Shown: piece after piece, positions 1-7,860 of the stretch
Layout: each line of letters opens with the position of its first letter
How positions within the stretch are numbered: position 1 is the first letter of the stretch
Made by a program: the position numbers and the translations under genes
Source: Bordetella parapertussis
Lineage (GTDB): Bacteria > Pseudomonadota > Gammaproteobacteria > Burkholderiales > SG8-41
Assembly (NCBI GenBank): GCA_945901405.1
Contig: CAMDLH010000031.1
Location: forward strand, 1-43,722
DNA: 43,722 nt
Direction: 5' to 3'
The notes under the pieces: model-generated
What the model saw: only the letters and a program-made list of their open reading frames with translations
Told to the model about the DNA's origin: nothing
Database searches by the model: none

Positions 1-330
1 CCGCCTGTTCCTCGTCAAGCTCGATGCGGCTTCACATCCCGGGGGCGGCGACGCAGTCTTGCCCGTTCTTTGCGTCTGCGCCGCTGTTGCCTGCCAGCGT
101 CTTGAAACTATCGGCCTTCCCCAATGCGGTCATTTCGGGACTTTCCACCTTCACGGCCGGCTTCACCCGGTACCATTGCGCCTCGCTTGCTTTCGTGCCT
201 ACGCATCAAGCCCACCGTTACCGGTGAACCTGCAAGGCTCGATACCAGACCCGTGGCTAGCGGCTATCTGGGCGGGACTCTCACCCGCTGGAGTATACGA
301 CATTGCCATACCGCAACCAAGAACTGACCC
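1..330 (-). mobile_element. Probable 5' part of a group II intron RNA, cut by the window edge
   Basis: Read on the minus strand, this stretch has no convincing protein. It looks like structured RNA: a GCGGG-tgagagt-CCCGC hairpin near 275-291, followed by many short G+C stems and purine-rich loops. The style is that of domain I of bacterial group II introns as I remember them. The intron-encoded reverse transcriptase would lie beyond position 1. I see the hairpins; the intron assignment is recognition from memory and has not been checked. The exact 5' splice boundary, probably between 300 and 345, is not resolved. The short open frames on the plus strand here are considered chance. Confidence 0.4.
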
Positions 331-403
331 TGTCCTTCCTGTCCTTCTGTCCTTTGCGCGAGCGATACCGAGGTGAATTGACCACCGACATCACGCAGAA
401 TTA

Positions 404-431
404 TTGACAGCGTTACTGCTCCGGTTATAGA
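404..431 (+). promoter_or_regulatory. Sigma-70-type promoter for the small secreted-protein gene
   Basis: A consensus -35 box TTGACA (404-409) and a near-consensus -10 box TATAGA (426-431) are separated by 16 bases. The start codon at 466 follows 34 bases after the -10 box, with a GGAGG ribosome binding site at 456-460. Confidence 0.6.
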
Positions 432-465
432 GTGGGTACAATTACATGCCCTCTCGGAGGCACCG

Positions 466-732
466 ATGCGTATCTTCTCAAAATTTAGCCTATTCGCGGG
501 ATTGTGTCTTGTCGGCGGAGTGGCCAATGCGACGTGCGACAGCACGCTTTCTTTCTATCAGACTGCTGTTTCCAGCAACAACTTTGTGCTTGCGGGGCAG
601 TTAATTTCGGAGACACCGGAGTGTTTTGGCGGCAGTCAGGTGGCAGCTCAGGTTCAGATTAACGGCACGTCATTTCAACAAGCCGCCGAGCACCACGTTG
701 CCCTCGCGGTTGATGGCGAGGCGCTCATTTGA
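466..732 (+). CDS. Small secreted protein, 3' end replaced by transposon debris
   Basis: The reading frame has 88 codons. Residues 1-22 form a clear Sec signal peptide (MRIFSK start, hydrophobic core, cleavage after VANA). The mature part begins TCDSTLSFYQ and contains a second Cys near residue 51 (PECFGG). A good promoter (404-431) and a GGAGG site support real expression. From about base 690 the frame runs antisense through an IS91-family transposase fragment, so the last 14 or so residues (ending VDGEALI) are not native. I do not recognise the family. The two cysteines in a short exported protein would allow a disulfide. The gene is probably truncated by the transposon, so it may be non-functional. 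Confidence 0.5.
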   Translation: MRIFSKFSLFAGLCLVGGVANATCDSTLSFYQTAVSSNNFVLAGQLISETPECFGGSQVAAQVQINGTSFQQAAEHHVALAVDGEALI

Positions 733-880
733 GATCGCCGGGCGCGTGATGTAGCGGCACAGTTGTTCGATACCTTGGCGGTCGTTCGCGTCGCAGCGCA
801 CACCTGCGTGCAGGCTGAAGCCTTGCGCGTTGGCGCACAGCACACCACGCGAGCGGTGCGGTTCGCTACGCTCACCACAG
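690..880 (-). pseudogene. Fragment of an IS91-family transposase
   Basis: On the minus strand the fragment encodes a stretch including LCANAQGFSLHAGVRCDAND and CRYITRPAISNERLAINR. This matches, almost residue for residue, the part of the intact transposase at 6302-7792 that carries the presumed catalytic tyrosine (CRYITRP). Only about 60 codons remain, with no start and no 5' or 3' part. The DNA similarity to 6728-6910 is high but not perfect, so this is an older or different copy, not a recent duplicate. Confidence 0.75.
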
Positions 881-907
881 CTAAAGAAGATGGTGAATGC
901 TACTTTG

Positions 908-946
908 CTAGACCTGTCCCCTTGGATTCTAGACCTGTCCCCTTGG
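908..946 (-). repeat. Tandem pair of 18-nt REP-like repeats
   Basis: Two identical 18-base copies, ctagacctgtccccttgg, lie at 908-925 and 929-946 (period 21). On the minus strand they read CCAAGGGGACAGGTCTAG, close in style to the GTGTCAGGTCTTGC ends that flank the RAYT transposase gene at 3367-4215. They sit exactly where the Bug gene fragment to the right loses homology. Confidence 0.55.
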
Positions 947-1255
947 GTTGGCAACGATCTCGGCCCCCACCGCGCCACCCGCGCCCGCGCGATTGTCGAT
1001 CACGAAGGGTTGGCCGAGGCTGGTTGAAAACTGCATCGCAATAGCGCGCGTCGAGGTGTCGTTGCCGCCGCCAGGCGGAAACGGCACCACCAGCCGCACC
1101 GGGCGCTGCGGGTACGCAGCCACCGCACGTTTGACATCTTGTGCGATAGCCGTAGAGACGCCTAACAAAAATATCAATAAAAAAAAATAGATACAATTAA
1201 TGTGCCTGATGGCCGTGAGCAGCGTCCGCGCGCACCAAGGGATCAAGGCCGCCAT
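947..1255 (-). pseudogene. Bug-family solute receptor, N-terminal fragment
   Basis: The minus strand encodes a hydrophobic signal segment (IYFFLLIFLLGVSTAIAQ), then the family hallmark at the mature N terminus, YPQRPVRLVVPFPPGGGNDT, then GQPFVIDNRAGAGGAVGAE. Homology stops abruptly at about 947, inside the REP-like pair, after only some 80 mature residues. Intact members have about 300. The missing part was probably lost in a rearrangement linked to the neighbouring IS91 fragment. The start is uncertain (ATG at 1255 or 1291, or an alternative start nearer the signal peptide). Non-functional as it stands. Confidence 0.75.
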
Positions 1256-1596
1256 CGGCGTAGAGATCAGCGGGGCTGCGGGTTTTGCCATGCGTGCGAA
1301 GTTCCTTGAGACTCTCCCGGCGCCGCCGCTGGTATGGCCCAGGCGCGTGAACACGCCGCGTTCGCGCTTCACGACAGGATGCGGTCGATTTTAATCTGTA
1401 TTCGCACGGTGTAAGCGTCGTGACGCAATCTGACCAGCCGTGTCAGATAGGGTTGAGCGTCTGCATTTTGGGCGCGGCCGGGGCAGTTGTACTGGGGCCG
1501 CTGACCGCCACTTTGAGACACTCAGGCTAAACTCGTCGCCTCATTGCACCGGCTTAATATTCCTGTAATCTTTGCCATTTTCGAGGGAGCAGCAAT

Positions 1597-3239
1597 ATGG
1601 CCATCGTTGAAAGAGGGAAGGGAAAGCGAAAACAGGTTTTTGAGATTGTGCGGCAAGGTCTGCTGCTGCGCTCGCAGGAAACCAATGCCGGTGATGAGCG
1701 GCTGCCTGGGTATCGGCGGTTTGCGAGTGAGGCGGTCGCTGCCGCCGCGCTGGCTGCCGAAGTCCAGTCGCACCTGCAGGACGGCATGCAGCCTGCCGAT
1801 GTGGAGGCGCGCGCCATTGCTGCACAGGCAGCACCCGCTACGAACAGTACGCCGACACTGCCGCTGCGCGCCGATCTGGGCATTTACAACGAGGCCACTG
1901 GCTTCGTCGTCACCTCGCGCAAGATGGCGGGCAAGGAACTGGAGGAAGGCTCCGCCGAGTGGAAGAAAGCGGTACAGCGCGGCGATATGCTGCCGCTTAC
2001 GCTGATGCAGGATGACCCGTTCGTAATCCGCATCGTCGCCGGTGAGCCGCTCACCACGCAGGAGAATGAAGAGTGGGTCGCCCGCGTGGATTGGCACCTG
2101 AATATTCCCGACGGCAAGCTCTGCGTGACCGGCGGCTCCATCTTCACAAATGGCGGCTACGATCCCGATGACGCTTACTACGAGCAGTATGTGTCCGAAG
2201 TAGCCATCCCCAAGGGCCGCTACAAAGCCGCGCTGTACACACATCTGCATGGCGTCAACGGTGGCGGCGTGATGGATCACCTGGCCGGCGGCTACGACAA
2301 GGGTGAATCCATCGAGAAGTGGTTTGCGCGCACCCGGTCCGGATTGGCGCTTCCTGATTGGGAAGAGCACGAGCCGGTAGAGTTTCTGCTGCATCTCGAT
2401 CCGATTGATGCCGCTCCGAAAAAGGGACTCTCTGATCTGCCGGAAGACGGCTGGTTCGGCGGCGCGGAAAACGCGCGCAAGCCGGCGCTGTGTCCGTTGG
2501 GCATCGAGGCGAAAGACGTGCTTCGGCGCAAGGACTCCGAGTCGGGCGAATGGAATTATGTGCGCGACGTATTCCCGATGCTCGCGCCGAAGTGGGGCAA
2601 GGCCGAACCCGGCGGCCTGACTGGCGGCGGGATGGTTGCTCTGCCGCTCAACGCGCTGTCGCGTGCGGCGCGAATCTCGTGGTTTGGCTCGCGGCAGACG
2701 GTGATGGAACTACGCCTGAAGCTGACGGCATGTTCCCGACTTCGCCGATCAAGGGCGCGCTGATCCACACCGCGCCGGGCGGCCGTGTTTATCATCAGAC
2801 CATGGCACTGCTGCTCTCCACGAAAATTGACGCGGGTGTGAAGCAGCAGGAGAAAGGACTTCGCGCCGCAGGCTTCAAAACTATCGGGGATCTCATGTGT
2901 ACGGCGTTTTCAGAGATTGCATTCCACGGCTATGGCCACCCGGATGGAAATGCCTTCGCCTGGTTCCGCGTCTCTTACCCGGATGAAATCGCTTTCGAGG
3001 TCATTTCATTTTTCAGCAACGGTGCGGCGCTTATCACCTCGCAGGACTCGAACATGCGTGATGACCCCGTCGCCAATGTCTACCGGCAGGGATTCGCCAA
3101 TTTAGCAACGGCCGATCTCGTCGCCGAACATGATCGCCGCCTCGCGGAGTTAGCCGCCTCGCTCGGGGCGCCGCAGACAATCGTTGCCAGCCAGAAGGGA
3201 TTTGCCGAAGCGCTCGAACAGTTCCGGCTCAAGTCGTAG
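1597..3239 (+). pseudogene. Frameshifted gene for a ~547-residue protein of unknown function
   Basis: Two consecutive open frames make one gene. The first runs from ATG 1597, with a GAGGGAG ribosome binding site at 1583-1589, to about 2665 (…LPLNALSRA). The second, one base out of phase, continues from about 2670 (ANLVVWLAADGDGTTPEADG…) to the stop at 3239 (…EQFRLKS). Loss of one base near 2661-2675 explains both. The protein is soluble with no signal peptide. It has a charged N terminus (residues 1-75), an acidic middle part with a GGSIFTNGGYDPDDAYYEQY segment, and an HGVNGGGVMDHLAGGYD glycine-rich stretch. I do not recognise the family. Either the gene is inactivated or the base is a sequencing error. 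Confidence 0.65.
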
Positions 3240-3315
3240 TGTTTTGCGTGGGCGCTATCACGTACGGCACGCGGCGCATCGCCGAGACGGCTGCTGATCT
3301 GGCACACATACACAT

Positions 3316-3340
3316 AAGGTGTCAGGTCTTGCATTATAGC
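3316..3340 (+). repeat. Left inverted repeat flanking the RAYT gene
   Basis: The sequence aaggtgtcaggtcttgcattatagc is repeated in inverse orientation at 4197-4220, with one extra base and one or two changes. Such ends flank REP-associated transposase genes and are the expected Y1 transposase substrates. Confidence 0.7.
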
Positions 3341-3366
3341 GCTCAGCCATGTAACATTGGCACAAC

Positions 3367-4215
3367 ATGTCTCGCCCCCTGCGCATCGAGCTTTCTGGCG
3401 GCCTTTACCACGTCACCTCCCGGGGTGACCGCCGCGAAGACATCTACCACGACGATGCCGACCGTCTGGCTTGGCTCGAAGTCCTTGCGCAATGCTGCGA
3501 GCGCTTCAACTGGGCGATACACGCCTGGTGCCAGATGTCCAATCACTACCATCTGATCGTCGAAACCGCCGAAGCCAACCTCTCGGCCGGCATGCGCCAG
3601 TTGAACCGGGTTTATACCCAGTCGGTCAACCGCCGCCACCGCCGCGTGGGGCACGTCTTCCAGGGTCGCTACAAGGCCATACTGGTCGAACGCGACAGCT
3701 ATTTGCTGGAGCTGTCGCGTTATGTGGTGCTCAATCCGGTGCGCGCGGCCATGGTCGGGCACGCACGGCAATGGAAATGGAGCTCTTATCGCGCGATGGT
3801 GGGCGAGGACGTGCGCCCGCCATGGCTAAACACGGAGTGGATACTGGGCCAGTTCGGCGCGCAACGCGCACGTCAGATCACGCGCTATGTCGAATTTGTG
3901 CAACAAGGCGTGCGCGCGCCCGGTGTGTGGGAGCATCTGCGGGGGCAAATCTACCTTGGGGGTGATGCGTTTGTCGCCAGCATGCAGGCGCGGCTGTCGG
4001 ATGAAGACGGCGCGCGTCGTGAAATCCCGCGTGTGCAGAGGCGGGCGTTGGCGAAGTCGCTCACCTTCTATCGCGATACTTTCGAGGACGCGAAGTCGGG
4101 CATGATGGCGGCCTACGCGACGGGGGATTACACGCTGCAACAGATTGCCGACGCATTTAGCGTGCACTATGCAACCGTCAGCCGGGCGGTGGTGATGCTA
4201 TATTGCAAGACCTGA
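3367..4215 (+). CDS. REP-associated tyrosine transposase (RAYT, Y1_Tnp family)
   Basis: The 282-residue protein belongs to the Y1 HUH-endonuclease superfamily, which nicks and rejoins single-stranded DNA at REP hairpins. The HUH metal site is in WCQMSNHYHLIVET (residues about 56-69). The probable catalytic tyrosine is in LLELSRYVVLNPVRAAM, the RAYT signature. RAYT proteins are usually 150-250 residues; here an extra C-terminal part ends in a helix-turn-helix-like segment (LQQIADAFSVHYATVSRA), seen in a longer subgroup. It is flanked by inverted repeats at 3316-3340 and 4197-4220, and the right one overlaps the stop codon. It is probably a single domesticated or mobile unit. Start ATG 3367 follows the left repeat by 26 bases. 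Confidence 0.9.
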   Translation: MSRPLRIELSGGLYHVTSRGDRREDIYHDDADRLAWLEVLAQCCERFNWAIHAWCQMSNHYHLIVETAEANLSAGMRQLNRVYTQSVNRRHRRVGHVFQGRYKAILVERDSYLLELSRYVVLNPVRAAMVGHARQWKWSSYRAMVGEDVRPPWLNTEWILGQFGAQRARQITRYVEFVQQGVRAPGVWEHLRGQIYLGGDAFVASMQARLSDEDGARREIPRVQRRALAKSLTFYRDTFEDAKSGMMAAYATGDYTLQQIADAFSVHYATVSRAVVMLYCKT

Positions 4216-4220
4216 CACTT
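4197..4220 (-). repeat. Right inverted repeat flanking the RAYT gene
   Basis: On the minus strand the sequence reads AAGTGTCAGGTCTTGCAATATAGC, matching the left repeat at 3316-3340. It contains the stop codon of the RAYT gene, so the end of the element is also coding. Confidence 0.7.
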
Positions 4221-4234
4221 TCGCGACCAACAGA

Positions 4235-4516
4235 TTGATTGTAAGGTTTGGCAGCATTTGCTGCGGCACTGATGAAAATGCTGTTACGCAAATTGCCGAG
4301 ATCATCTCCAAATATGAGCGGCAAATCACTAAACCCATTGTTTCGCAAAAAGTTCATTGGGGATTTGAAGGCGAATTTACGCTTTGTTTTACCCTGACCG
4401 AGCTTAGTGCGCCGATGCAAGATGCGTTCGTGAGTGATGTGAGGACTACAGTCACATCGTCCAGGGTAAAGATCGAGGAAAATATCGGTTCCGGCTGTAG
4501 CGGTGGGTGGAGATAA
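4235..4516 (+). CDS. Hypothetical protein, possibly 5'-truncated
   Basis: A 93-codon frame starts with TTG 15 bases after the right RAYT repeat. Its product (IVRFGSICCGTDENAVTQIA…) has a plausible alternation of charged and hydrophobic residues and no membrane segment. The start has no convincing ribosome binding site. It could be the rest of a gene interrupted by the RAYT element, or a chance frame. The last dozen codons (GSGCSGGWR) look non-native. No family recognised. Confidence 0.3.
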   Translation: MIVRFGSICCGTDENAVTQIAEIISKYERQITKPIVSQKVHWGFEGEFTLCFTLTELSAPMQDAFVSDVRTTVTSSRVKIEENIGSGCSGGWR

Positions 4517-4551
4517 AGAAATCGCAAGTCGGAACCGCAGCGCGTTCCGAC

Positions 4552-4941
4552 CTACAGCAACGCAATCGACTGCTGAATGTCCTTGGGCGCAGATTTTTTA
4601 AGTTGCACATCAAACGTAGCGAATTTTTCGCTCGCGTGGCTGGAAGCCAGATGCAGCGCGTCGGCGAAATCCATGCCGCCATCGCACCATTGCAGGGCCT
4701 GCGCCACCGCCAACGGATGCTCAATCTCCACATTGTCCAGCCCCGACACCTTGCGAAACGCGCCGATCACGACCTTGCGATCAAGCTTGTACAAGCGGCG
4801 CAACACCCATTCCGTTTCCAGCAGCACTGTCTTGGGGATGTAAATAGCTTCCTTCTTGAAAAGCGCGGCAACACGCTTGGTTTGCTCGGCATCGTCGCCG
4901 GTGAGCAGCCGCACCAATACGTTGGTGTCAATCGCGTGCAT
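4552..4941 (-). CDS. vapC: PIN-domain toxin (VapC-type ribonuclease)
   Basis: The 129-residue protein has the PIN-domain pattern: Asp5 in AIDTNVLVRLL, Glu42 in LLETEWVL, Asp91/Asp94 in GMDFADALH and Asp111 in FATFDVQL. These acidic residues bind the metal that cuts RNA in VapC toxins. The start codon overlaps the 3' end of the upstream antitoxin gene by 14 bases, the usual translational coupling of toxin-antitoxin operons. The length is normal. The RNA target cannot be predicted. Confidence 0.88.
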   Translation of the reverse strand: MHAIDTNVLVRLLTGDDAEQTKRVAALFKKEAIYIPKTVLLETEWVLRRLYKLDRKVVIGAFRKVSGLDNVEIEHPLAVAQALQWCDGGMDFADALHLASSHASEKFATFDVQLKKSAPKDIQQSIALL

Positions 4942-5188
4942 GGCGCGCTTTCACTTCCGCGGTAATTGCCGCATCCATATCCTCGACACTGTGCGCCTTG
5001 CCTGTGTAGCCCGCGCATCCGATCACTTCATCCAGCGTGGTGTTCGCCGCCGGTTTGAGGGGGCGAAGCAATACGCCATCCGCCGTGTTCTCGACAGCGA
5101 ACTCAACCCCTGCCCGCCATTGATTTGCCCGGCGCACCGAAGCCGGCAAAATGACCTGGCCCTTGCTGGATAGTTTGGTGGTTTCCAT
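4928..5188 (-). CDS. vapB: AbrB/MazE-type antitoxin of the VapC pair
   Basis: The 86-residue protein begins METTKLSSKGQVILPASVRR, the swapped-hairpin AbrB/SpoVT DNA-binding domain typical of VapB and PrlF antitoxins. The C-terminal half (DEVIGCAGYTGKAHSVEDMD) is the flexible toxin-neutralising tail. It precedes and overlaps the toxin gene. A perfect inverted repeat upstream (5227-5240) is the likely autoregulatory operator. Confidence 0.88.
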   Translation of the reverse strand: METTKLSSKGQVILPASVRRANQWRAGVEFAVENTADGVLLRPLKPAANTTLDEVIGCAGYTGKAHSVEDMDAAITAEVKARHARD

Positions 5189-5226
5189 GGGTGCGCGCCT
5201 CGCCGTTATTGATAGGTAAGAAATAA

Positions 5227-5240
5227 GTAAGACATCTTAC
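5227..5240. promoter_or_regulatory. Palindromic operator upstream of the vapBC-type pair
   Basis: The sequence gtaagacatcttac is a perfect inverted repeat (GTAAGA, 2-base spacer, TCTTAC) about 40 bases before the antitoxin start. A related half-site, ggtaagaaataag, lies at 5215-5227. VapB-type antitoxins bind such palindromes to repress their own operon. The operator function is inferred from position. Confidence 0.5.
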
Positions 5241-5277
5241 AACAAGTCCGCCACGCCAGCAAGCGCCCATCGGCAAC

Positions 5278-6029
5278 CTATCGCGCAATCAACTCAAACT
5301 TCCCCACCGGCATCGCCCGCCCATTAACCACCACCTCCACCCGATGCACGCCGGGATAATGTTTGCGCGTCGTCAAATCTTTCAGCGACAGCCGCTTGCT
5401 GAATGACGCCACGGCTCTGGCGCCCATCTCAAGTTCACGCAATTTGAACACCTTGGGCCGCGCAGTGCCGTTGGCCTTGATGAAATGCACACAGAGATCA
5501 ACCACCAGCCGCTGCGCGCGCGGCGTGGGGTTAGCCAAATCGAACGACATCTGAACGGTCGCGCCTTTGCTGACGCGCGCGGGCGATACCTTGGCGTTTT
5601 TGATGGTCACCTTCGCGGCAACACCAAACCCCAGCACACGCAACGCGCCCTGCTCCCCGCGCTTGACCGCGGAACGTAACGCGTGGCGAACGATCCATTG
5701 CCGGGTTTCGCTGGCGTTGTGAAGCCACCGTTCGGCGGTGGCGAACAACAGCGCCGGATGATCCTTGCCGATGTCGTTAAGGTTGTTCGCCACCGAGCGG
5801 CGCACATACAGCGATGGATCGTCTTTCAACAATTCCAGCAGCGCCAGCACCGGGCGCGGGTCTTGCTGAAACGCGCGCAGGCGCGGCGCCCACGGCAATC
5901 GCGGGCGCGTATCTTCGGACACCAGGCGGCGCACGTGCGCGCTGGGGTCGGTGGCCCACACCTTCAGCACTTTAAGCGTATCTATTTGTTTTTGTTGAAT
6001 AAATCTCCGGATACTGAATTCAGCACTAA
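5278..6029 (-). pseudogene. AlkC-like DNA alkylation-repair HEAT-repeat protein, 5' part missing
   Basis: The frame reads on the minus strand from about 6029 to the stop at 5278. It includes AEFSIRRFIQQ, HVRRLVSEDTRPRLPWAPRL, YVRRSVANNLNDIGKDHPAL and RQWIVRHALRSAVKRGE. These are the HEAT-like repeats of AlkC/AlkD-type 3-methyladenine glycosylase relatives. A C-terminal beta-rich domain follows (about 80 residues ending GKFELIAR), as in some longer AlkC-like proteins. Complete members have some 350-370 residues; about 250 remain. Homology is cut exactly where a 55-bp tandem repeat begins (6030), and no proper start or ribosome binding site exists. A GTG at 5970 could start a 230-residue product, but it would lack the first repeats. 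Confidence 0.75.
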
Positions 6030-6138
6030 GGGGATAGGGTTTTTAAACACGCTTTTCGCATAAATCGCAATGTATCCCCGCACGGGGGATAGGGTTTTTA
6101 AACACGCTTTTCGCATAAATCGCAATGTATCCCCGCAC
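6030..6138. repeat. Two tandem copies of a 55-bp unit with complementary ends
   Basis: Two perfect copies occupy about 6030-6083 and 6085-6138, offset by 55 bases. Each starts ggggatagggtttttaaac and ends gcaatgtatccccgcac, so the unit begins GGGGATA and ends TATCCCC (inverse complement). The junction forms the hairpin ATCCCC-gcac-GGGGAT. It looks like a small REP- or MITE-like element that has doubled. It lies between the broken AlkC-like gene and the IS91-type transposase gene. Confidence 0.8.
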
Positions 6139-6301
6139 GGCGCAATTGGTCAACCACGCATAATTTGCGCGGATTTGCGCGCCGCCCCGCCGATTCCACG
6201 TAAAACCAGCGTTGCACACCCCTCAAAACATACTGTTTTCTCTCCCTCCGCGCGCAATGGCCGGGCAACACCCTCGGCCCGCCTGAAACCCAGCCGATCT
6301 A

Positions 6302-7792
6302 TCAAGCCCACTCCAGCAAATCCGCCCGCTTGCGCGCCGGCGCAATGGGCGGGGGTTGTGGATCGAGCCCGATGTGTTTGAGTATCTTCTCAATCACCGC
6401 CGGTTCTTCAATCACCGCAACGAGCTTTAACTTGCCGCCGCACGCGCAACGCTCCACGTCGATGTCGAACACGCGCTTGAGCAGTTGTGCCCAACGCAGG
6501 CGCGCGGGCTTGCTGTGCGCGTGTTCGCAATCGCCCTCGCCGGCTGTTTCTTTTTGCGGTGGCACGGGCACCACCCGCGATCGCAGCTTCGCATTGGGCG
6601 CCAGCACCCCGTGAAAGCGGATCAGGTGCAGCCGCGGGCGCGGCACCAGCGCCGCGAGCCGCTGCATGAATTCCATCGGTGTCAGCACGATGTGGGTTGT
6701 GCCGTTGCGCCACGGTGTCTTCAGTTTGAGGACTACGTTGCCATCGCGGTTAATGGCAAGCCGTTCGTTCGAGATCGCCGGGCGGGTGATGTAGCGGCAC
6801 AGTTGTTCGATGCCCTGCCGGTCATTCGCCTCGCAGCGCACGCCCGCGTGCAGGCTGAAGCCCTCGGCGTTGGCGCACAGCGCATCACGCGTTGCACGGT
6901 CACGCGAGCGCGTCTCGCCGCCCCCGCCCACGAGTGTCAGCACCTTGCGCCCCGCCCTTGGCCCCATTGCGATGCGGTAGCTGGTGGAGGCCGCTTGCAG
7001 CGGGGCGAGCAGGTTGTCCGGGTCGGTGCTGTCCGTGCGCGCGAGGTGGACGATGCCGTTTTCTTCGATCAGGTGGCCCAGGCGCGTCAGTAGCCGCATG
7101 ACACGGGTGATGATTTTGTCGAGCAGCGTTTGCAGTTGGGCCTGTGTCGGGGCGGCCGCCTCGGTGAACCGCGGCGCTCCGTCTTCCACGGCGCTTTGGT
7201 AGACGCCATCGAGCACCAGCGCGTGCAGGTGGATGTTCAGGTTGGCCGCAGAGCCAAAGCGCTGGATCAGGGTGATGGCGCCGCTGGCGGCTGCTTCGCG
7301 TTTGATGTTGGTTTGCTTGATGAGATGCGTGTGAATCGCGCGGTGCAGGATACGCAGCACCGGGGTGATGCGTTCGGGATGCACGGCGAACAGGCTCCGC
7401 AGTGGTATCGGGAACGACAGCACCCATTGGCGCACCGGCACGCGCGGCAGGATGTTGTCCACCAGATACGCCGCCGTCTCGGCCATTCTGCGCGTGCCGC
7501 ACGATGGGCAGATGCCGCGCCGTTTACAACTGAAGGCAACGAGGGTGTCGCGCGCGCACGTGTCGCAGGTCAGCAGCAGGAAGCCGTGGGCAAGGATGCC
7601 GCACTCCAGATAGGCGTCGAACTCGTCTTTGACGAATTGCGGCAGGCCGTGGCCGCCGCTGGCGTTGTCTACTTCGGCGGCGAAGGTTGCGTAGTGCTCG
7701 CGCACCAGCCGGTAGAGCGGCGTTTGTTCGGGGCAGCGGCGCTCGTAACGGGCGGCGCTTGCCGCGGTTGCGCGCTGGGTGGCTGCGCGCAT
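6302..7792 (-). CDS. IS91-family transposase (Y2 HUH rolling-circle type)
   Basis: The 496-residue protein has the IS91 layout: an N-terminal zinc-binding domain (CDTCARDTLVAFSCKRRGIC with CPSCGTRR), the HUH motif in LNIHLHALVLDGVY, a catalytic tyrosine region CRYITRPAISNERL, and a C-terminal Cys motif (VERCACGGKLKLVAV). These enzymes move one strand by rolling circle from oriIS to terIS. The length is normal and the frame is intact, so it may be active. The exact element ends are not identified; they should lie in 6139-6301 and 7793-7860. A fragment of a related copy is at 690-880. Confidence 0.93.
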   Translation of the reverse strand: MRAATQRATAASAARYERRCPEQTPLYRLVREHYATFAAEVDNASGGHGLPQFVKDEFDAYLECGILAHGFLLLTCDTCARDTLVAFSCKRRGICPSCGTRRMAETAAYLVDNILPRVPVRQWVLSFPIPLRSLFAVHPERITPVLRILHRAIHTHLIKQTNIKREAAASGAITLIQRFGSAANLNIHLHALVLDGVYQSAVEDGAPRFTEAAAPTQAQLQTLLDKIITRVMRLLTRLGHLIEENGIVHLARTDSTDPDNLLAPLQAASTSYRIAMGPRAGRKVLTLVGGGGETRSRDRATRDALCANAEGFSLHAGVRCEANDRQGIEQLCRYITRPAISNERLAINRDGNVVLKLKTPWRNGTTHIVLTPMEFMQRLAALVPRPRLHLIRFHGVLAPNAKLRSRVVPVPPQKETAGEGDCEHAHSKPARLRWAQLLKRVFDIDVERCACGGKLKLVAVIEEPAVIEKILKHIGLDPQPPPIAPARKRADLLEWA

Positions 7793-7815
7793 GGGTAGTC
7801 ATGAGGTTTTTCGAA

Positions 7816-7835
7816 TACTGTTATTATATATAGCT
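7816..7835 (+). promoter_or_regulatory. LexA-like SOS box upstream of dnaE2
   Basis: The sequence tactgttattatatatagct fits TACTGT-N8-ACAGTA in its left half (CTGT at 7818-7821) and imperfectly in its right half (ATAG for ACAG). An outer inverted repeat TCGAA…TTCGA (7811-7815 and 7836-7840) adds symmetry. It ends 25 bases before the dnaE2 start. dnaE2 genes are usually under LexA control, so function is plausible but inferred. Confidence 0.5.
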
Positions 7836-7860
7836 TTCGAAATGACCTCGCTCCCACCCT

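Noticed and set aside
1-330. Possible rRNA fragment
   Set aside because: The GTGAGAGTCCCGCC-like hairpins recall structured RNA, but I could not match any conserved 16S or 23S segment.
1-376. Overlapping plus-strand open frames of 60-105 codons
   Set aside because: They overlap in different frames with no ribosome binding sites, and the opposite strand looks like structured RNA.
2661-2675. Programmed ribosomal frameshift in the unknown gene
   Set aside because: There is no slippery heptamer of the usual type and no obvious downstream pseudoknot. Mutation or sequencing error is simpler.
6030-6138. CRISPR array
   Set aside because: Only two copies, in direct contact with no spacer between them.
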